From Verrucomicrobiales bacterium (lineage in GTDB: Bacteria > Verrucomicrobiota > Verrucomicrobiia > Limisphaerales > UBA1100): a DNA stretch of 12,899 nucleotides. The notes below the pieces were generated by a model, which was not told the origin of the DNA, searched no databases, and saw nothing but the letters and a program-made list of their open reading frames with translations. Position numbers and translations under genes: made by a program. The DNA lies in NCBI GenBank assembly GCA_011523245.1, contig WTHG01000274.1, positions 1 through 12,899 of the forward strand. The letters are read 5' to 3'. Of the stretch, positions 8,213 to 12,899 are shown piece by piece (the stretch's first letter is position 1; the number at the start of each line of letters is the position of its first letter).

Positions 8213-9480
8213 TGAACAACTATCGAGTAGGCTTGTTAAGCGCGAGCCTGATCCTCTCAACTATTCTCGCAGTTTCTGCTAGCGAAATCGATCTATCGAA
8301 ACTAGACGTTAAAACTTTGGTGACAAAGATGACGCCACTCAAGGGCACTACACCGGCTCAGTGGCGAGTGGTATGGACGGGTGACGCAAGTCGAGAAGCA
8401 ACCATCTCCTGGACCACTGCTGAACCCGGTAAAAAGCACGTCGTTTACTACGGGCCCGAGTCCTTTGGAAAGGACGGTGAACTCGCCCTGAGTCAGGAAT
8501 GTCAATCTAATGGTATTTACTCCATCAAGCAACCTGAGCCGCCAGAGAAAATTGCACCGGCGTATTATCATCACGCCCGGATCAAAAACTTGAAGCCTAA
8601 TACGCGCTATTATTTCGTCATGGAAAGCGACGGTGAACGGTCACGAGAATTCTACTTCCGTACAGCTCCTATGGACGGGACTGACTTTACCCTGATTCAT
8701 GGCGGTGACTCGCGTAGTGGCCACGCTAATCGCTGCCGGATGAATTTGCGCATTGCCGAGCAGGCAACGGCGAATTCCAAGGTCCTCGCATTCGCCCATG
8801 GAGGGGACTACATCGTCTCCGGCTCTAAATGGGAACAGTGGCGTTTGTGGCTGAGCCAGCATGAGTTGATGACCTTAGAGGATGGGCGTGTATTACCGAT
8901 CATTCCCACGAAAGGCAACCATGATGGGGGTAACATATACTTCGAAGTGTTCGATCTGGAGATGGAGACCGAGCGTTGGCATACAACTATGCTTGGTAAG
9001 GACGTGGCGCTGGTAACTCTGGATACCAACTCACCGGGAGGTGGCCCGCAAGCGGAATGGTTGGAGACCGAATTGAAACGTCTGCGGCCTGCGGTTCGTT
9101 GGTTGCTCGTGCAATATCACCGCCCCATGTATCCCGCTGTGAAGGGGCCTGCGAAGCATGCCCCCATTTTTTGTCCGCTATTCGACAAGTATAATATTGA
9201 TATTGCTTTGGAGTCCGACGGTCACTGCATGAAGCGGACGGTACCAATTCGCGACGGCAAAAAGGATCCTACCGGTATCATCTACGTGGGTGAAGGAGGC
9301 CTCGGAGTCGGCCAGCGAAAACCCGATGGCAATCGTTGGTACATTAAAGATGGCGGGAAGACGGGTAGCGCCCACCACGTTGTGCGCCTCGACTTCACCC
9401 CTGACAACCTGCGTGTCCGGTTTGTTCTCATGGACGCATCCGCTTGGGACGATCACACAATCAAGGCCCGAAAATTCTGA
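8212..9480 (+). CDS. Purple-acid-phosphatase-like metallophosphoesterase with N-terminal Fn3-like domain
   Basis: This is a 422-residue exported protein with a signal peptide (YRVGLLSASLILSTILAVSA). Residues about 50-152 form a fibronectin-III-like, purple-acid-phosphatase N-terminal domain (WRVVWTGDASREATISWTT to KNLKPNTRYYFVMESDGE). The metallophosphoesterase domain follows: FTLIHGGDSRSG (Asp166), AHGGDY (Asp199), GNHD at 235-238, VQYHRPMYP (His303) and SDGHCMKR (His338). Classical purple acid phosphatases have GDXXY and GHXH; here the tyrosine is not at the expected place and the last histidine is Met340. A charge-transfer 'purple' site is therefore unlikely, and the metal set or substrate may differ. 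The ATG shares a base with the stop of the membrane-protein gene. A phosphate-ester role is expected from the family; the substrate is not evident. Confidence 0.9.
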   Translation: MNNYRVGLLSASLILSTILAVSASEIDLSKLDVKTLVTKMTPLKGTTPAQWRVVWTGDASREATISWTTAEPGKKHVVYYGPESFGKDGELALSQECQSNGIYSIKQPEPPEKIAPAYYHHARIKNLKPNTRYYFVMESDGERSREFYFRTAPMDGTDFTLIHGGDSRSGHANRCRMNLRIAEQATANSKVLAFAHGGDYIVSGSKWEQWRLWLSQHELMTLEDGRVLPIIPTKGNHDGGNIYFEVFDLEMETERWHTTMLGKDVALVTLDTNSPGGGPQAEWLETELKRLRPAVRWLLVQYHRPMYPAVKGPAKHAPIFCPLFDKYNIDIALESDGHCMKRTVPIRDGKKDPTGIIYVGEGGLGVGQRKPDGNRWYIKDGGKTGSAHHVVRLDFTPDNLRVRFVLMDASAWDDHTIKARKF

Positions 9481-9541
9481 GAGACCCAATTCTCCCTGTG
9501 TCCCATTGATATTTGGGTATAGGATTCTTTGTTTCAGTAAA

Positions 9542-9585
9542 TCTCAATATTTATATCAAGAATTGAGAAAGGCAGTGGCACTGCT
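9542..9585. terminator. Two small inverted repeats between convergent genes, possible weak terminator
   Basis: The 136-base gap between the converging phosphatase-like gene and the DUF2071 gene holds two small hairpins. One is TCTCAAT/ATTGAGA (9542-9548 with 9562-9568, 13-base loop). The other is GCAGT/ACTGC (9572-9576 with 9580-9584, 3-base loop). Neither is followed by a strong T-run, so termination is only a positional guess. Nothing else is visible in this gap. Confidence 0.22.
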
Positions 9586-9616
9586 ATGAGGATTCTCTGA
9601 ACTTATTTGTATCATT

Positions 9617-10315
9617 TTAAATTCGGTTTCCTGAGCGGACCATTACGCCTGAACCCTCGGCAAATATCGTTGAGTGGGGCTTTGAATCGAGTGCCTTTGC
9701 CCATTGTGGGCCATACAACTTCTCAACGTCCAAATCCAAACATTGCGATTCGATGGAGCGTGCGCGCCAAGTTGGATGTTCAACCTCATATTCCATCGCA
9801 TCACCATTTCTTTGGGTGTTGTACCCCCAATAATGCTCTGTGATGAATAACTCAGCTTCAACTTGGTCTCGCCAAGGACCAACTGTACGGACACTCAAAC
9901 CCTGCCATTGACCATCATTTTGTAACTGGTAAAGAGCCCCGCTCTCATCAACGTTCTGGCGCATGCGCATAGTGATGTAGGGCTCGTTGTATAAAGCACG
10001 AGCCACCCATCCCACCATGTAATGAGGAGTTATTTCTCGAATAAAAACTACGCCTCGACGTGTCTCTCCATTGACCTGTCGTTTTACGTAGAACCGGAGA
10101 TTGATCTCAGGGAAATCACGATAACCAAAAGCCGGCACTCCCTTGACAGACATGTGGAGGAATTGAAAACCCACCAAGCTGGCCCAACAGTCACCGTCCC
10201 AACGGTCCAATTCTACTCCTAAAGGTAGATTTGGGGTTAAAAGGTCCTCATCAACTCGCCAGTTCATCAGTATTAGATGACGCCACGTTGCAGTTAAAAA
10301 TTTTTTAGCCACCAT
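9617..10315 (-). CDS. DUF2071 / YqjF-family protein
   Basis: This is a 232-residue protein on the minus strand, reading from ATG at 10315 down to TAA at 9617. It matches the DUF2071 (YqjF-like) family along its length: ATWRHLILMNWRVDEDLL at the N-terminus, LPLGVELDRWDG, GDCWASLVGFQF, GVPAFGYRDFPEINLRFYV, GVVFIREITPHYMVGWVAR and the later YWGYNTQRNGD. The family's function is not established. No signal peptide or membrane span is seen, so it is probably cytosolic, unlike its exported neighbours. It is the only gene on this strand and stands alone, divergent from the oxidoreductase gene and convergent with the phosphatase-like gene. No clear Shine-Dalgarno site precedes the ATG. Its GC is about 47% in a sampled stretch, low for the window. 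Confidence 0.9.
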   Translation of the reverse strand: MVAKKFLTATWRHLILMNWRVDEDLLTPNLPLGVELDRWDGDCWASLVGFQFLHMSVKGVPAFGYRDFPEINLRFYVKRQVNGETRRGVVFIREITPHYMVGWVARALYNEPYITMRMRQNVDESGALYQLQNDGQWQGLSVRTVGPWRDQVEAELFITEHYWGYNTQRNGDAMEYEVEHPTWRARSIESQCLDLDVEKLYGPQWAKALDSKPHSTIFAEGSGVMVRSGNRI

Positions 10316-10491
10316 CTTTATTTTATCACATTAGGCTACCGATAACCATTTTCTGATGTATTTGGCATCAATCATACATTGTAACAGACGTTAACGTACT
10401 TGCAGTTATATCCCTCCCAGCCTCTGTATTAGGGTGGTTGGCCTTAGATTTTTTTCTGTTCAATGTGGGCTGAGGGGGCGACTCTTTGCGC

Positions 10492-11862
10492 ATGAAATCC
10501 ATCCCTTCCTCTACAAAACCCGTGCCGGCTTCGCGGCGTTCCTTTTTGAAAACCAGTGCCGCTCTGGGTGCGGCGGTAGCATTGCCCTCATTTTCCATGC
10601 GCGCGGCGGCAAATAAGAACAGTGTGGTTCGTATGCTGCACGTTGGCGTGGGCGGCATTGGCGGGATGCAGCGTGGGCAACTGAAGAGCCACAAGAAGGT
10701 GGAGTTTGCATTCCTGTGCGATGTGGATTCCAATACGCTTAAGAACATCGGCCGGCAGTTGCCGAAGGCAAAGCAGTTCACCGATTACCGCGAGGTGTTT
10801 GAGAAGCACTTGAATGAATTTGATGCAGTGATTGTGGATACGCCGGATCATCATCATGCGCCGATGATGACGCGGGCGTTGGCAGCGGGAAAACATGTTT
10901 ACGGCCAGAAGCCGTTGGTGCATCAGCTGGATGAGTTGCGGATGATCCGCGAGGTGCTCGCAAAGCGGCCGGAGTTGTATACGCAGATGGGCAACCAACG
11001 CGCGTGTTTCACTGGCCGCATGCAGGCGGTGGAAATCCTCAAGAGCGGTCAGCTTGGCAAACCAGTCGAGGCGCATGTGTGGACTGGTACTGTAAAGCGA
11101 GGTCATTATTTTGATGATCCTTGGCGCGAATTGCCTGCCGCCAAGCCGATTCCTGAAAATCTAGATTGGAAACTCTGGAATGGGCCTCTTAATAAGCCCC
11201 TGCCATACTCTGATGACATTGCCCCACGACGGTGGCGCGGCTACTGGGAGACTGGTGGAGGTCAGCTAGCTGACTGGGGTTGCCATCTAATCGATCTCCT
11301 CTATTTTTCCTTCGATATGCCCGATCCCGAGGCAGTCATCACCTACACCCACCGACCTTCCAACGATAGCCACTCGGCCTACAATCGTAGTACGATTACA
11401 TATCCTGGGGGCAAAGGCTTCGCACGTGATAAGTTCGTGATGCATTACAATGATCACGGTCTCAATCCCTCATGGGCAGCCTTGGGTTTACCGGATATGA
11501 AGGAAGGTGCAAACCGGACACTGGTTGTTTGCACTGAAGGGACTTTGTTACTGGAACCCGGTGGCGGCATGAAAATCTTCCGCAAGGGTAAATTAGTTGC
11601 CAACGAGCCCAAGCCCACGGTGGAGCCGCGCCATCACTGGCACGACTGGGTGGAATGCATCCTCGGAAACGAACGCCCGTTGTGGACGCCATTTGATATC
11701 GGTTCGCGTATCACCGAGCCCGCGTTGCTGGCCACTAAGGCCACCCGTTTCCCGGGCCAGGAACTGCGTTGGGACGCGAAGAATTACCGCTTCACCAACC
11801 ACGAGCAGGCCAACAAAACCATCCTGAAGCGTGACTACAACGCGGGCTTCGAACCGGTTTAA
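10492..11862 (+). CDS. Tat-exported Gfo/Idh/MocA family oxidoreductase
   Basis: This is a 456-residue NAD(P)-dependent oxidoreductase, probably acting on sugars or sugar derivatives outside the cytoplasm. The N-terminus has a textbook twin-arginine signal, ASRRSFLKTSAALGAAVALP (Arg15, Arg16), ending near AAA at 38-40. The Rossmann fold follows with GVGGIGG at 52-58, CDVD at 77-80 and VDTPDHHHAP at 115-124. The catalytic-lysine motif appears as GKHVYGQKP (Lys140), with Gln where the wider family has Glu. The C-terminal domain shows GGGQLADWGCHLIDL with His265 and Asp268 as likely active-site residues. ATG 10492 is used; TTG 10486 is an alternative that is better spaced from the GAGGGGG ribosome-binding site at 10472-10478 and adds two residues. 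The sulfatase gene begins 66 bases downstream, after a hairpin. The substrate is unknown. Confidence 0.93.
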   Translation: MKSIPSSTKPVPASRRSFLKTSAALGAAVALPSFSMRAAANKNSVVRMLHVGVGGIGGMQRGQLKSHKKVEFAFLCDVDSNTLKNIGRQLPKAKQFTDYREVFEKHLNEFDAVIVDTPDHHHAPMMTRALAAGKHVYGQKPLVHQLDELRMIREVLAKRPELYTQMGNQRACFTGRMQAVEILKSGQLGKPVEAHVWTGTVKRGHYFDDPWRELPAAKPIPENLDWKLWNGPLNKPLPYSDDIAPRRWRGYWETGGGQLADWGCHLIDLLYFSFDMPDPEAVITYTHRPSNDSHSAYNRSTITYPGGKGFARDKFVMHYNDHGLNPSWAALGLPDMKEGANRTLVVCTEGTLLLEPGGGMKIFRKGKLVANEPKPTVEPRHHWHDWVECILGNERPLWTPFDIGSRITEPALLATKATRFPGQELRWDAKNYRFTNHEQANKTILKRDYNAGFEPV

Positions 11863-11870
11863 TCCAATCT

Positions 11871-11918
11871 CTCCAGAGGCACAGAGGGTGTAGAGAATGC
11901 TGCTCTGTGTCTCTGGGG
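11871..11918 (+). repeat. Long inverted repeat / hairpin, possible terminator or mobile intergenic repeat
   Basis: The core arm CCAGAGGCACAGAG (11873-11886) pairs with CTCTGTGTCTCTGG (11903-11916). Two more pairs extend it to 11871-11886 with 11903-11918. All 16 positions pair, allowing two G-U pairs, around a 16-base loop. It starts 9 bases after the oxidoreductase stop and ends 10 bases before the sulfatase ATG. Only three T's follow, so it is not a classic terminator. The CAGAGGCACAGAG wording resembles a motif I recall from intergenic DNA of many environmental bacterial genomes, which suggests a dispersed repeat. Confidence 0.6.
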
Positions 11919-11928
11919 TTTCCACTTC

Positions 11929-12899
11929 ATGCGTAACTTCATTGCTTTCCTGCTCCTCGCCGTCACCGGCTGGGCAGCCAAACCGAATGTCCTGTTTATT
12001 GCCGTCGACGACCTCGCGCCGGCGTTGCGGTGCTATGGAAACCTGATCGCCAAAACACCGCACATTGATCGGTTGGCGGCAACGGGCGTGCGGTTTGATC
12101 GGGCGTACAATCAGCTGCCTCTCTGCAATCCTACGCGTGCCAGCGTGATGACCGGATTGCGGCCGGACACGATCAAGGTATACGATCTCGATCGGCATTT
12201 CCGCGATGAAGTGCCCAAGGCAATAACGCTCTCGCAGACCTTCATGCGCAATGGATGGTGGGCTGGTCGTGTGGGGAAGATTTATCATTACAACGTGCCG
12301 GCCAGTATCGGCACCGACGGTTTTGATGATCCGGCCAGTTGGCAAAAGACTGTGAACCCAAAGGGCCGCGACAAGACTGACGAAGCACTCATCTTCAACG
12401 CCGAGCCGCATCGCAAGATTAGCGCTGCGCTGAGTTGGCTGGCTGCGGACGGCACGGATGAGGAGCAAACCGACGGCATGATCACCACTGAGGCGATCAA
12501 GCTAATGGCTCAAAAAAGGGACAAGCCATTCTTCCTTGGCGTCGGTTTCTTCCGGCCGCACACGCCGTACGTCGCGCCTAAGAAATATTTTGCGATGTAC
12601 CCGCTCAAGGACATGCGCCTGCCGTACGCGCCCAAGGGCGACCGTGACGACATCCCCACCGCCGCCTTCGCACATAACTGCCCGGTGCCGCATTACAATC
12701 TGGACGAGCTGACGCTGCGCAAGGCACTGCAGGCGTACTACGCGACCATCTCGTTTGTGGACGCGCAGGTCGGCCGGTTGATGACTGCGCTCGAGGAACT
12801 CAAGCTCTCCGACAACACCATCGTTGTCCTCTGGAGCGACCACGGCTATCACCTTGGCGAGCACAACGGCATCTGGCAAAAGCGCACGCTCTTCGAACA
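11929..12899 (+). CDS. Iduronate-2-sulfatase-like secreted sulfatase, 3' truncated by window edge
   Basis: This is a type I sulfatase open for 323 codons up to the window end. The start ATG 11929 gives a signal peptide (RNFIAFLLLAVTGWA) followed immediately by NVLFIAVDDLAP with metal-binding Asp27 and Asp28. The formylglycine signature is CNPTR at 66-70, continuing ASVMTGLRPDT, with Cys66 as the modified residue. GRVGKIYHYNVP, FFRPHTPYVAP and the late LWSDHGYHLGEH (Asp304, His305) are typical of the iduronate-2-sulfatase-like group, which desulfates uronic acid or related sugars in polysaccharides. The sequence ends in WQKRTLFE; the remaining C-terminal part is outside the window. It is a different subfamily from the sulfatase at 4671-5966. 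The oxidoreductase gene upstream, in the same orientation, suggests a shared glycan-processing role, though the hairpin between them may reduce readthrough. Confidence 0.95.
   Translation, partial: MRNFIAFLLLAVTGWAAKPNVLFIAVDDLAPALRCYGNLIAKTPHIDRLAATGVRFDRAYNQLPLCNPTRASVMTGLRPDTIKVYDLDRHFRDEVPKAITLSQTFMRNGWWAGRVGKIYHYNVPASIGTDGFDDPASWQKTVNPKGRDKTDEALIFNAEPHRKISAALSWLAADGTDEEQTDGMITTEAIKLMAQKRDKPFFLGVGFFRPHTPYVAPKKYFAMYPLKDMRLPYAPKGDRDDIPTAAFAHNCPVPHYNLDELTLRKALQAYYATISFVDAQVGRLMTALEELKLSDNTIVVLWSDHGYHLGEHNGIWQKRTLFE

Noticed and set aside
10388..10397. Perfect 10-base palindrome ACGTTAACGT in the divergent gap between the DUF2071 and oxidoreductase genes
   Set aside because: Palindromes of this length are expected several times by chance in a window this size, and it has no second copy or promoter pairing that would support an operator.
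11593..12468. Long minus-strand open frame (about 291 codons) across the oxidoreductase end and the sulfatase start
   Set aside because: It runs opposite two clearly coding genes and across the hairpin between them, with no family resemblance. The plus-strand reading has signal peptides and catalytic motifs.
12502..12879. Minus-strand open frame near the window end
   Set aside because: It is antisense to conserved sulfatase motifs (FFRPHTPYVAP, SDHGYHLGEH); a shadow.
1..12899. CRISPR arrays, tRNA or rRNA genes, insertion sequences, toxin-antitoxin or phage-defence genes
   Set aside because: No regularly spaced repeats, structured RNA genes, transposase or integrase motifs, or defence-type domains were found on either strand.

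Overview
The window looks like chromosomal DNA from a member of the PVC superphylum, most likely an aquatic or marine Verrucomicrobiota (Planctomycetota is the alternative). The basis is the gene content. A DUF1552 protein sits next to a multi-domain 'planctomycete cytochrome' (DUF1587/1595/1592/1588/1585) protein. There are two formylglycine-type sulfatases, and a Tat-exported Gfo/Idh/MocA oxidoreductase. These families are strongly expanded in that group. This is inference from families, not a database placement.

Layout: (1) 1-867 is the 3' part of purT, an ordinary purine gene with high GC. (2) 1013-5966 is a tight three-gene operon: DUF1552 protein, di-CXXCH cytochrome-like protein, sulfatase. 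Both junctions are 4-base stop/start overlaps (GTGA and ATGA), so translation is probably coupled. (3) 6045-7061 is a secreted calcineurin-type metallophosphoesterase. (4) 7271-9480 is a coupled pair: a multi-pass, weakly DoxX-like membrane protein and a secreted purple-acid-phosphatase-like enzyme with altered metal motifs. (5) 9617-10315 is the only minus-strand gene, a DUF2071/YqjF-family protein. (6) 10492-11862 is a Tat-exported Gfo/Idh/MocA oxidoreductase. After a long hairpin comes an iduronate-2-sulfatase-like gene (11929 to the window end, cut by the edge).

Working picture (inference): nearly every gene after purT is exported or membrane-bound, and four are ester hydrolases (two sulfatases, two metallophosphoesterases). 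This fits a periplasmic or surface machinery for attacking sulfated or phosphorylated glycans or organic matter, with the cytochrome-like protein and DUF1552 protein as an uncharacterised partner set for the first sulfatase. No sulfatase-maturation enzyme, transporter, integrase, transposase, CRISPR, tRNA or rRNA is visible.

The most notable non-coding signals are a near-identical 25-base motif just after the stop codons of purT and of the first sulfatase, so that the two copies bracket the three-gene operon, and a 16-bp hairpin at 11871-11918. The block between purT and the oxidoreductase is lower in GC in many places than its two flanks, which may mark it as accessory. No gene-free stretch exceeds about 210 bases.
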